From an uncultured Eubacterium sp. (GTDB taxonomy: Bacteria; Bacillota_A; Clostridia; Lachnospirales; Lachnospiraceae), in contig CAOXUF010000108.1 of NCBI GenBank assembly GCA_948560485.1, forward strand, positions 1 through 6,900: DNA of 6,900 nt, written 5' to 3'. This document shows, piece after piece, positions 1 through 6,900 of this stretch. How positions within the stretch are numbered: the first letter of the stretch is position 1; every line of letters starts with the position of its first letter. The notes below the pieces were generated by a model. The model saw only the letters and a list, made by a program, of their open reading frames with translations. It was not told where the DNA came from and searched no databases. The translations under genes were made by a program, and so were the position numbers.

Positions 1-1402
1 ACATATTGGAATGCCGAAAACAGGAACAACAGCATTGCAAAGTTTTTTATTCAACAATAACAGTTTGTTAAAAAAATATGGTTGGTGTTATCCGGTATTA
101 GAAGATGCTGAATCGGGATATTGGAACCGGTGGTCAGCAGAAAGAAACGGAAATGGATACAAATTGCATGCTGATTGGATCATAAATGGTATGAAGCCGG
201 AATGGGATAAAGGAATGGGGATTGTTTTAAGACATTTGGAAGAGAAAAATGTTGTCTTATCAGCAGAGAATATTTATGGGATTGGGAATAGCAAGTTTAT
301 TGCAGATGCTAAGGACAAATATGAGAATATAAAAGTAGTTGTTTATCTCAGGCGTCAGGATAGAGCTATAGAGTCATTATACAGCCAGAGAATTAAAAGC
401 GGGCTTGAGTATGTGGAATATTATAAACCATATAATACTTTTGAGGAATTTGTTGAGTCATATGTTGTTTCTGGAAATTTTTTAGAATATTTATGCAAAC
501 TGGATTTAATAAGCCAAATAGTTGGGGAAGAGAATCTTATAGTCAGAATATATGAGAAGCAGCAACTTATCGGAAATGATACGATTACAGATTTTATGTC
601 TGTTCTTGGAGTACCAACAGATCAGGTTGATTGGAAAAGAAAAGAAAAAAATGCTTCTCTTGGAGGAAACTATTTAGAGATTAGCAGATTGATCAATTCT
701 GTTCAGAGTATTGATAGCTGTGTGGGAAACAGAGATGAGATATTGAGTTGGTGTGATGAAGAAGTAAGGCATGATTTTTATAATGTCTGTACAGGATTAT
801 CAGGTATATTTAATCAAGATAGGGGAGAACATGGATTTTTCACAGTGGAGGAAAGGAAGGAGTTTCTTGAGAAGTTTGCACCAGATAACGAGCAGATAGC
901 AAGAAAATACCTGAACAGAGAAGATGGGATCTTGTTCTATGATGACAGAATGGATTATCCTTTATATGATATAAATCAAAGTAGTGGATTTGAGGAAGAT
1001 ATGGTTCGCGTTTTTACGGCCGTGATGCATGCCCAGGGTCAGAGACTTGCAAACTTGATTGAAAAAACTTCGCAGGAAGTTATTGGAAAGTTAATTATGA
1101 GGGATGTTTATCAAAAAAGGAAAGACCGAAAGCTGCTGCTTTTTGGTGCAGGGCGTAACTGCCGAAAATTATTTGATATAGTCGGAAATCTTCCGTGTAC
1201 GTTGATTGTTGATAATGATTTGACAAAACAAGGAACGGCTATACATGGGGCACAGGTGAGCCATACGGAAGATATCGTAGATTGGAAAAAATATTATATT
1301 ATTGTGACTTGCCATGTTACAGGAGAGATTGAGCAGCAATTGGATAACTATGGCCTGAAAAAGGAAGAAGATTATGTTCTCATGAGAGAATATGGGGTAT
1401 AG
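1..1402 (+). CDS. Sulfotransferase-like protein with C-terminal Rossmann-like module (5' partial)
   Basis: Probable PAPS-dependent sulfotransferase acting in the cytoplasm on a glycan or glycan precursor; the acceptor is unknown. The frame is open from base 1. Codons before the ATG at 11 read His-Ile-Gly, matching the HIGMPKTGTT block that sits about 16 residues inside the downstream paralogue, so the true start lies upstream and roughly 16 residues are missing. Numbering from the Met at 11: the PKTGTT loop (residues 2-7) fits the 5'-phosphosulfate-binding loop. YLRRQDRAIESLY (112-124), with Arg114 and Ser122 eight apart, fits the 3'-phosphate-binding motif. The LSAEN stretch near 83-87 may hold an acidic catalytic residue (inference). 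Residues 373-463 form a separate module with FGAG (378-381) and a DND (401-403) after the second predicted strand. No signal peptide or membrane segment is seen. The next gene, 8 bases on, is a close paralogue. Class is fairly sure; substrate is not. Confidence 0.8.
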   Translation, partial: HIGMPKTGTTALQSFLFNNNSLLKKYGWCYPVLEDAESGYWNRWSAERNGNGYKLHADWIINGMKPEWDKGMGIVLRHLEEKNVVLSAENIYGIGNSKFIADAKDKYENIKVVVYLRRQDRAIESLYSQRIKSGLEYVEYYKPYNTFEEFVESYVVSGNFLEYLCKLDLISQIVGEENLIVRIYEKQQLIGNDTITDFMSVLGVPTDQVDWKRKEKNASLGGNYLEISRLINSVQSIDSCVGNRDEILSWCDEEVRHDFYNVCTGLSGIFNQDRGEHGFFTVEERKEFLEKFAPDNEQIARKYLNREDGILFYDDRMDYPLYDINQSSGFEEDMVRVFTAVMHAQGQRLANLIEKTSQEVIGKLIMRDVYQKRKDRKLLLFGAGRNCRKLFDIVGNLPCTLIVDNDLTKQGTAIHGAQVSHTEDIVDWKKYYIIVTCHVTGEIEQQLDNYGLKKEEDYVLMREYGV

Positions 1403-1405
1403 GGG
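1401..1405 (+). promoter_or_regulatory. Ribosome binding site for the GTG-started second sulfotransferase
   Basis: AGGGG lies five bases before the GTG at 1411 and shares its first two bases with the TAG stop (1400-1402) of the preceding gene. The overlap of stop codon and binding site suggests translational coupling of the two paralogues. It supports the GTG start, because no ATG with a comparable site precedes the conserved HIGMPKTGTT block. Confidence 0.6.
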
Positions 1406-1410
1406 TAAAA

Positions 1411-2820
1411 GTGATAGATAAGATAGACGGTGCTAATACATTATTGATACACATAGGAATGCCAAAGACAGGAACAACATCTTTGCAAAATTTTTTATAT
1501 CTCAATAACGGTATATTAGAGGAATATGGATGGTGCTATCCGGTTTTGATGGATGGTGAAATGGAATATTGGAAACAGTGGGAACTGGAAGGCAGTGGGA
1601 ATGGGTACGATTTGTATGACTATTTGATAATAAGTAATGTAAAATCTGAATGGGATAAAAGAATGGATATTTCTCTGCGATATTTGAAGGACAAGAATGT
1701 TATCCTGTCGGCAGAAAGTATTTATGAATTTGAAGGGGATAAATTTATAGCGGCTGTTAAAGAAAGATATGCAAAGGTTAAAGTGATTGTATATTTAAGG
1801 CGGCAGGATAGGGCTATAGAATCTTTGTATAATCAACGAATCAAAAACGGAACAGAGCATCGTACATTTGAAGAGTTTATTGGTTCGGATGGAATTCCTC
1901 CCAACTTTTTAGATTATTTATTTAAGTTAAATTCGATAAGTAAGATAATCGGAAAAAGTAATTTGATTGTCAGGATATATGAAAAGCAGCAACTTGTTGA
2001 TAACGATACGGTTATGGATTTTTTGTCTGTTCTTGGAATACCGTTAGATAGGAACAATTGGGAAAGAAGTTCCATGAAAAATATATCTTTAGGAGGGAAT
2101 TATTTAGAGATTAATAGATTGACCAATTCTATCCGAGGCATGGAGAGTCATATGAGTGAGGACGAGGGAATTGACTGGAAAGTTAAATCCGATTTTAGAG
2201 ATATTTGTGCAGGATTGTCAAACTTATATAACAAAGATCAAAAGGAATGTGGTTTTTTCACAATGGATGAAAGGGAAAGATTCTTGAGGAAATTTGTGGA
2301 AGACAATGAACAGGTGGCAAGAGAGTATTTGCATAGGGAAGAAGGAATCTTGTTTTATGATGATAGGATGGATTATCCATTATATGAAATAAATCAAAGT
2401 AGTGGCATTGAAGCAGATATGATACGTATATTTACAGAAATGATATATGCTCAAGCTCGTAGGATCACAAATTTGGTTGAAAAGATGTCCAGAGATGTGA
2501 TTGGGAAGTTCATGATGAAGGATGTTTGGCAGAAAAGTAACAATAGGAAATTGATGCTCTTTGGAGCAGGGTATAATTGTCAAAAGTTAATTGATATTTT
2601 GGGAGATATTTCCGGGGTTTCGATTACTGACAATGACAAGGAGAAGCAGGGAATGGTTTTTAGAGGAGTAACGGTAAGCTATGCTAAGGAAATAATGGAT
2701 TGGCTGAAATATTTTGTTATTGTTACTTGCCAGAAAACAGAAGAGATTGAGAAACAATTGAGCGGTCTTGGGTTGAAAAAGGATAAAGATTATGTTCTTT
2801 TGAAGGAATATGGCTTATAA
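1411..2820 (+). CDS. Sulfotransferase-like protein with C-terminal Rossmann-like module (tandem paralogue)
   Basis: Complete 469-residue paralogue of the preceding gene, probably also a PAPS-dependent sulfotransferase. The GTG start is supported by an AGGGG site and gives a short leader before the first strand (TLLIHIG, 10-16). PKTGTTSLQ (18-26) fits the 5'-phosphosulfate loop. YLRRQDRAIESLY (128-140), with Arg130 and Ser138, fits the 3'-phosphate site at the classic eight-residue spacing. LSAES (99-103) matches the paralogue. A block at 312-332 is almost unchanged between the copies. Residues 378-469 form the extra module, with FGAG (384-387) and DND (407-409). Compared with the first copy it lacks about 7 residues after the RIKNG stretch and about 4 near residue 220-250, so the copies diverge in what may be acceptor-facing loops (inference). 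No PAPS synthesis genes are in the window. An alternative is a sulfotransferase-fold protein with another acyl- or phospho-group role, which I think less likely. Confidence 0.82.
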   Translation: MIDKIDGANTLLIHIGMPKTGTTSLQNFLYLNNGILEEYGWCYPVLMDGEMEYWKQWELEGSGNGYDLYDYLIISNVKSEWDKRMDISLRYLKDKNVILSAESIYEFEGDKFIAAVKERYAKVKVIVYLRRQDRAIESLYNQRIKNGTEHRTFEEFIGSDGIPPNFLDYLFKLNSISKIIGKSNLIVRIYEKQQLVDNDTVMDFLSVLGIPLDRNNWERSSMKNISLGGNYLEINRLTNSIRGMESHMSEDEGIDWKVKSDFRDICAGLSNLYNKDQKECGFFTMDERERFLRKFVEDNEQVAREYLHREEGILFYDDRMDYPLYEINQSSGIEADMIRIFTEMIYAQARRITNLVEKMSRDVIGKFMMKDVWQKSNNRKLMLFGAGYNCQKLIDILGDISGVSITDNDKEKQGMVFRGVTVSYAKEIMDWLKYFVIVTCQKTEEIEKQLSGLGLKKDKDYVLLKEYGL

Positions 2821-2838
2821 GAATTTGGAAAGCTTATC

Positions 2839-2845
2839 AAGGGAG
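2839..2845 (+). promoter_or_regulatory. Ribosome binding site deciding the glycosyltransferase start
   Basis: AAGGGAG lies six bases before the ATG at 2852. The only in-frame upstream ATG, at 2810, overlaps the previous gene's end and has an AAGGA just two bases away, too close for efficient initiation. The 2852 start also places the VTIVIPAYN strand at residues 6-14, as is usual for family 2 enzymes. Confidence 0.6.
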
Positions 2846-2851
2846 AGACAT

Positions 2852-4156
2852 ATGGATGGGGATTTGGTAACGATAGTCATTCCGGCATACAACGCAGAGC
2901 AGTTTTTATGTGAAAATGTGGAAGCAGTTTTGAATCAGACATATACGAACATGGAAATAATATATATATGTGATGGATGTACAGATCATACAGTGGATAT
3001 ACTGAGGGGGTATGCAAAGAATGATTCCAGAATCATCATACGAGTCGAGACAGAGAATCGTGGAGCCGCCGCTGCCCGTAACGTTGGTATAAGTATGGCA
3101 AAAGGGGAGTGGATAGCTTTTTGGGACGCAGACGATTTGGTGGAATTAAATGCAATAGAGGAAATGGTTAACGCTGCGGTGAAGGAACATGCTGACCTTG
3201 CATGTTGCTATTGGGAATATTTTGATGATATACCCAGTACAGATAGTGTGTTAGACGATTGGATAAAAAAATTATATTGCAGTACATATCCTGTTATTAA
3301 TACGGAAAAAGAGCTTCACCATATTATGCAGCTTGTGACCACGGTGCCATGTACCAAGCTTATCCATAAATCTCTATACACAAAAAAGGATATTTTTTTT
3401 CAGGATATCCCCAATGCAAATGATGTTTTCTTTTCGAAAGTTGTAACCATAAATTCACATAAAATAATTTATGTTGATAAAGTGTTTTATCATTACAGAA
3501 GCAATAAAGGGAGACATACACTTTCTACAGACAGAGATACAAGGAAAAGCTATCTGTTTGCGGCATATGATAAAATATATGAGCATATCAAATTGAAAAA
3601 GAACAATCTGCTCTTAGTTAGAAGTTTTTATAATGATGTCATTACTAACTTGAATATTTATTTAGGCGATCCAGGATATGATGTACTTTTTGATAGTCTG
3701 AGGAATGTCTATTTACAGAAATGGGGAATGCAGGAAAATGAAATTATAGGGGAGTTAAGCAGTATAAACAGAGTATTTTATAAAAATATAATTAGTGGAA
3801 ATAAGAATATTAATCTGCAGGAAATTTATATACAGGCTAAGGTAGAATTTGTAAGAAATTTGTCATGTAAGGGTTGTTCTGTTTGGGGAATAGGAGAAAT
3901 TGGCAGCGCATTGTTAAAAGAGATATCGAAGACAGATATAAATATACAACATGTATTTGATTCAGCACAGGATAAATGGGGGAAGAAGATATATGGATAT
4001 GTAGTGGAAAATTTTAATAATGTTCAGGCTGATCATATTGTTATTACCACACCCCAATTTTTCGATGAGATTGTGGAGAGGATTGGGAGCAATGTAAGCA
4101 ATATTTATAATTTAGAAAAGCAGATATGGTTGATACCAGATGGTTTAACGGTGTAG
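2852..4156 (+). CDS. Family 2 glycosyltransferase with C-terminal Rossmann-like module
   Basis: Probable inverting GT-A glycosyltransferase that transfers a sugar from a nucleotide-sugar donor to a growing surface glycan at the cytoplasmic face of the membrane. From the 2852 start it is 434 residues. VTIVIPAYN (6-14) is the first strand, CDGCTD (40-45) stands where NDGSTD is usual, and NRGAAAARNVGI (69-80) is the conserved donor-binding stretch. FWDADD (90-95) carries the metal-binding DxD. NANDVFF (188-194) sits where many relatives have an Glu-Asp pair, so Asp191 is the likely base (inference). A variable region follows, then a module at 339-434 with VWGIGEIG (344-351) and VFDS (368-371) that resembles the ends of both preceding sulfotransferase-like proteins. 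A longer form from ATG 2810 would add 14 residues and overlap the previous gene by 11 bases. No membrane segments are seen. Donor and acceptor cannot be told from the sequence. Confidence 0.88.
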   Translation: MDGDLVTIVIPAYNAEQFLCENVEAVLNQTYTNMEIIYICDGCTDHTVDILRGYAKNDSRIIIRVETENRGAAAARNVGISMAKGEWIAFWDADDLVELNAIEEMVNAAVKEHADLACCYWEYFDDIPSTDSVLDDWIKKLYCSTYPVINTEKELHHIMQLVTTVPCTKLIHKSLYTKKDIFFQDIPNANDVFFSKVVTINSHKIIYVDKVFYHYRSNKGRHTLSTDRDTRKSYLFAAYDKIYEHIKLKKNNLLLVRSFYNDVITNLNIYLGDPGYDVLFDSLRNVYLQKWGMQENEIIGELSSINRVFYKNIISGNKNINLQEIYIQAKVEFVRNLSCKGCSVWGIGEIGSALLKEISKTDINIQHVFDSAQDKWGKKIYGYVVENFNNVQADHIVITTPQFFDEIVERIGSNVSNIYNLEKQIWLIPDGLTV

Positions 4157-4189
4157 CATCGTGTATATGTAGGGAAAGGAAGAAAAAGG

Positions 4190-5893
4190 ATGTGTGGGAT
4201 TCTTGGCGGAAATAATTCTCGGTGGGATTATAAAAAAGGGATAGAAAGCATGTCGCACCGTGGGCCGGATGGCATAAGGATTGATTCAATGGAGGATTTT
4301 ACGCTTGCTTTTGCCCGGCTGGCAATTATTGATTTGTCGGTTAATGGCATGCAGCCCATGTTTTCTATTGATGGACAAGTCGGAATCGTGTTTAATGGTG
4401 AAATATATGGGTATCAGAAATTAAAAAAGGAATTAGAAAAAAAGGGATATCGGTTTCGGTCAACTACGGATACAGAAGTAATATTAAATGCATATATTGA
4501 ATGGGGAGAAAAATTTGTCACAAGGGTAGACGGCATGTTCGGAATGGCGATATACGATAAAAGAGACGGCATGATTAGACTGTTCCGCGATAGGGTAGGG
4601 ATAAAACCATTATATTACTATTATGATGGTGTTAATTTTGGATTTTCATCTGAGCTCAAAGGTATTGTTAATATGTGCAATACGGTTTCTTTACAGGTTG
4701 ATTATACAGCGGTTTATGATTATTTGAACTATATATACATACCAGAGCCAAAGACGTATTATAAAAATGTATATAAAATGCTTCCGGGACATCGTGTGAT
4801 ATTTGATATAAAATCTAAGCGTATCGTTAAAGATTCGGATTATTGGAAGTTAAATGTAAATTCAAATCAAGCATCAGAGCGAAAACAGAGCGATATTGTG
4901 GAAGAGTTAAAGGAACTGATAAAAGTGTCTGTGCGCGAGCAGATGATTGCTGATGTTCCGGTAGGTACTTTTTTAAGTGGCGGGGTAGATTCCAGTATTA
5001 TCACTTATGAAGGATATAAGATTAATCCTCTGTTGGAATGTTTTTCAATGGGATTTACGCAAAGGGATTATAATGAATTACAGTATGCCCGAAAATTAGT
5101 GGAGCGGTATAAGATAAATTGGAATGTAAAAGTGTTTGACCGTGACATTTTTCTAGAGCATTATAGTCGGTTAAAAGATTGGTATGACGAACCATTTGCG
5201 GATTCTTCGGCGTTTCCAACATATATTGTTTCTAAAATAGCGAAGGAAAAGGTTACGGTAGTACTCACAGGTGATGGCGGTGATGAGATATTTGGCGGAT
5301 ATGACAGGCATAAAGCAATATGGCAGAAAGAAAAAGACCAAGCGCCGGATAATTTACTCCTTTCATATGTGTACAGTAAACTCCATAAAAATGGATTGGA
5401 TCACTATTGGATGGATGAACTGACATTTATATTAAGGGATATTTGTGGCATTCCGCGGCCAAGTGATAAAGAACTTAGGAAACAGTTTGGGATTCCAAAA
5501 GATTATGACATGTTTTGGAAATTCCGACAGTATTATTTCAAAGATTTACCGCCAATGACCAGAACTCAATATTTGGATTTAAAAACATACTTACCGGGAG
5601 ACGTTTTAACTAAGGTAGACAGGGCAAGCATGGCTGTCTCGTTGGAAGCCAGAGTACCGTTTTTGGCAAGAAGAGTAGTGGAATTTTCCTTTTCATTATC
5701 TGAAGAAGACAGGCTTCCCAATGGGGTATTAAAAGGGGTGCTAAAAAAGGCCTATGAGGAAGAAGTTGGAAAAGCCATACTGTATAGAAAAAAAATGGGG
5801 TTTTCTATGCCGTACAATTTTTTCAAGGAAGGGGAGTTACCGGAAGCGCAACTGTTAAAAGATCTTTGGGGAAAAGACATAAAGGGGGATTGA
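4190..5893 (+). CDS. asnB: Glutamine-hydrolysing asparagine synthetase / AsnB-type amidotransferase
   Basis: Cytoplasmic amidotransferase: an N-terminal glutaminase frees ammonia, and the C-terminal domain adenylates a carboxylate with ATP and amidates it; classically aspartate to asparagine. Met1 is followed by the nucleophile Cys2 (MCGI), which fixes the start, and AAGGAAG at 4176-4182 sits seven bases upstream. Glutaminase residues visible: HRGPDG (23-28), Arg43 in ARLAIID, NGE (69-71) and Asp94 in STTDTE. Synthetase: the PP-loop SGGVDSS (263-269), GDGGDEIFGGY (361-371), and LPGDVLTKVDRASMAVSLEARVPFL (468-492). At 567 residues it is within the normal range for the family, and no key residue is missing. 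It lies between two glycosyltransferase genes. AsnB-like enzymes in polysaccharide loci are known to amidate uronic-acid sugars or other carboxyls, so the substrate here may be a glycan precursor instead of aspartate (inference). The symbol reflects family, not proven substrate. Confidence 0.93.
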   Translation: MCGILGGNNSRWDYKKGIESMSHRGPDGIRIDSMEDFTLAFARLAIIDLSVNGMQPMFSIDGQVGIVFNGEIYGYQKLKKELEKKGYRFRSTTDTEVILNAYIEWGEKFVTRVDGMFGMAIYDKRDGMIRLFRDRVGIKPLYYYYDGVNFGFSSELKGIVNMCNTVSLQVDYTAVYDYLNYIYIPEPKTYYKNVYKMLPGHRVIFDIKSKRIVKDSDYWKLNVNSNQASERKQSDIVEELKELIKVSVREQMIADVPVGTFLSGGVDSSIITYEGYKINPLLECFSMGFTQRDYNELQYARKLVERYKINWNVKVFDRDIFLEHYSRLKDWYDEPFADSSAFPTYIVSKIAKEKVTVVLTGDGGDEIFGGYDRHKAIWQKEKDQAPDNLLLSYVYSKLHKNGLDHYWMDELTFILRDICGIPRPSDKELRKQFGIPKDYDMFWKFRQYYFKDLPPMTRTQYLDLKTYLPGDVLTKVDRASMAVSLEARVPFLARRVVEFSFSLSEEDRLPNGVLKGVLKKAYEEEVGKAILYRKKMGFSMPYNFFKEGELPEAQLLKDLWGKDIKGD

Positions 5894-5897
5894 TGCG

Positions 5898-5903
5898 AAA
5901 GGA
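5898..5903 (+). promoter_or_regulatory. Ribosome binding site for the second glycosyltransferase
   Basis: AAAGGA lies five bases before the ATG at 5909 and four bases after the TGA stop of the amidotransferase gene. It supports 5909 as the start and tight coupling of the two genes. Confidence 0.6.
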
Positions 5904-5908
5904 ATATT

Positions 5909-6867
5909 ATGATTAAAACATCAGTAGTCATACCAGTTTATAATACAGGGATCTATTTAGAAGAGTGCATTGGCAGCGTTTACAATCAGACGCAAAGGGA
6001 GATCGAGGTAATTGCAGTTAATGATGGGTCAACAGATGATAGCTGGGAAGTTTTGCAGCATTTACAGGAAAAATATCCAGGCCTTATCATTGTGACACAA
6101 GATAATCATGGACAGGGGTATGCACGGAATGTTGGCATAAAAATGGCTAGAGGAGAATATATTTATTTTTTGGATTCTGATGATTATATTATGGAAGATA
6201 CATTGGAAAGCTGTTATGAGTGTGCTTCTAAAAATAAATTAGATATTGTTTTGTTTGATGCGCTTGAGTTTGAGGATTGTATCGAAAAAAAAGTAATTAA
6301 GCCAAATAATTGCGATAGACATGAAATTATTAAGGAGAGAATGGAGGTTTTTTCAGGTATATTTTTTTTAGAAAAATATTATAGGAAATCATATAATCCA
6401 GTGCCATGGTCAATGTACAGTTCTGCAGCATTTATAAAAGATAATGATATACGCTTTCTTACGGGAGTATATTTTGAAGATAATGAGTTTTACTGTAGAA
6501 TGATGACATTGGCAAAAAGGGTAATGTATATTCCGCAGATGTTTTATCAATATCGCTGCAGAAAAGATTCTACAACAGGATCGGGCTTTGATTTGAGAAA
6601 AGCGAGAGATCATATAGAAGTTATAAATGCGATGGCAGAGTTGAAGACTCTAAACAGAGAAAAAGGTTGGCATGCCATTAAAGAGATCAGCTTGAGTATG
6701 CTGTTGTATGTAACGAAAGTGTGTTATGAAAATAGTTTATATGATAAAGAGTATAGCTTGTTTGCAAAAATATTGGATACATGGAATAGAATATGTGGAG
6801 GTACGATAGAAGGTACAGATGACTTGGGGGATATAGATTATGTTTTCAATATATGCATATATTTCCC
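5909..6867 (+). CDS. Family 2 glycosyltransferase (3' partial, cut at contig end)
   Basis: Probable GT-A, inverting glycosyltransferase for the same surface glycan. The frame from ATG 5909 has no stop before the window ends; 319 residues are genomic, and codon 320 spans the junction with adapter sequence. SVVIPVYN (5-12) opens the domain, VNDGSTDDS (37-45) is the usual nucleotide-binding turn, and GQGYARNVGI (68-77) is the donor-binding stretch. FLDSDD (87-92) is the canonical DxD, and YFEDNEFYCRM (188-198) holds the likely Glu190-Asp191 catalytic pair. FYQYRCRKDSTTGS (212-225) is the usual region after it. All expected catalytic motifs are therefore present and in textbook form, unlike the more divergent glycosyltransferase upstream. 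The remaining C-terminus is unknown; whether it ends in the module seen in the first three genes cannot be judged. The frame stays open through 6868-6900, but those residues are artefactual. Specificity is unknown. Confidence 0.88.
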
Positions 6868-6900
6868 AGATCGGAAGAGCACACGTCTGAACTCCAGTCA
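6868..6900 (+). other. Illumina TruSeq 3' adapter sequence (assembly contamination)
   Basis: The final 33 bases match the TruSeq read-1 3' adapter without mismatch: the universal 13-mer AGATCGGAAGAGC (6868-6880) followed directly by ACACGTCTGAACTCCAGTCA (6881-6900). Base composition rises to about half G+C against an AT-rich neighbourhood. Translated in the glycosyltransferase frame it gives DRKSTRLNSS, a peptide tail well known in protein databases as adapter read-through. The first A at 6868 could by chance also be genomic. The bases should be trimmed, and the gene treated as truncated at 6867. Confidence 0.98.

Larger units (their letters stand above)
1..2820 (+). repeat. Tandem gene duplication of the sulfotransferase-like gene
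   Basis: Two direct copies of about 1.4 kb in the same orientation, the second offset by about 1448 bases at the PKTGTT codons (ATG at 11 versus ATG at 1459). Similarity is clear along the whole length at protein level and readable at DNA level, with many silent third-position differences and small codon-sized indels. It is therefore an old duplication with both frames kept intact, not a recent amplification or an assembly repeat. Confidence 0.75.

Noticed and set aside
11..13. ATG at 11 as the true start of the first gene
   Set aside because: It lies inside the PAPS-binding loop, and upstream codons continue the conserved His-Ile-Gly of the paralogue; the gene simply begins outside the window.
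2380..2583. Minus-strand open frame of 67 codons
   Set aside because: It lies wholly antisense to the second sulfotransferase gene, has no ribosome binding site or recognisable domain, and reflects the codon bias of the sense strand.
3393..3400. Run of eight T, with another at 6362-6369, as phase-variation tracts
   Set aside because: Both encode Phe-rich stretches in intact frames of an AT-rich genome, and eight bases is short for slippage control; no sign of an alternative frame was seen.
3388..3410. GGATAT ... ATATCC inverted repeat around the T run as a terminator
   Set aside because: The stem is six AT-rich pairs with the T run in the loop instead of after the stem, and it lies mid-gene.
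4044..4289. Minus-strand open frame of 81 codons spanning the gap before the amidotransferase gene
   Set aside because: It is antisense to the ends of two well-supported genes, with a low-complexity translation and no domain.
6410..6613. Minus-strand open frame of 67 codons
   Set aside because: It is antisense to the conserved catalytic region of the last glycosyltransferase and shows no supporting signal.
6866..6900. Natural C-terminal continuation of the last glycosyltransferase
   Set aside because: The residues after Phe319 are encoded by sequencing adapter, so they say nothing about the real protein.

Overview
This is a low-GC, strongly AT-biased stretch with AGA/AGG arginine codons, A/T-ending codons and AGGAGG-like ribosome binding sites. 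That suits a Clostridia-type Firmicute, possibly a Lachnospiraceae-like gut anaerobe; this is an inference from style and gene content, not an identification. All five genes lie on the + strand with gaps of 8 to about 33 bases and no visible terminator or promoter between them, so the window looks like an internal slice of one operon. It starts inside a gene and ends at an artificial sequence end.

Layout: (1) 1-1402, a 5'-truncated sulfotransferase-like protein; (2) 1411-2820, its tandem paralogue, complete, with a GTG start; (3) 2852-4156, a family 2 glycosyltransferase with an added C-terminal nucleotide-binding-like module; (4) 4190-5893, a glutamine-dependent asparagine synthetase-type amidotransferase; (5) from 5909, a second family 2 glycosyltransferase that is cut off. 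The last 33 bases (6868-6900) match the Illumina TruSeq 3' adapter and are not genomic. The window therefore ends at a contig edge with untrimmed adapter, and the last gene is broken by assembly, not by biology.

The genes are best read as part of a surface-glycan locus (capsule, cell-wall polysaccharide, or protein/flagellin glycan). Glycosyltransferases would build the chain, two sulfotransferase-like enzymes could sulfate it, and the AsnB-type enzyme could amidate a carboxyl-bearing sugar or simply supply asparagine. The most notable biological point is that the first three genes, which belong to two unrelated enzyme classes, all end in a similar module of about 90 residues with a Rossmann-like G-x-G pattern. 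No mobile element, RNA gene or CRISPR array was seen, and no intergenic gap exceeds about 35 bases.
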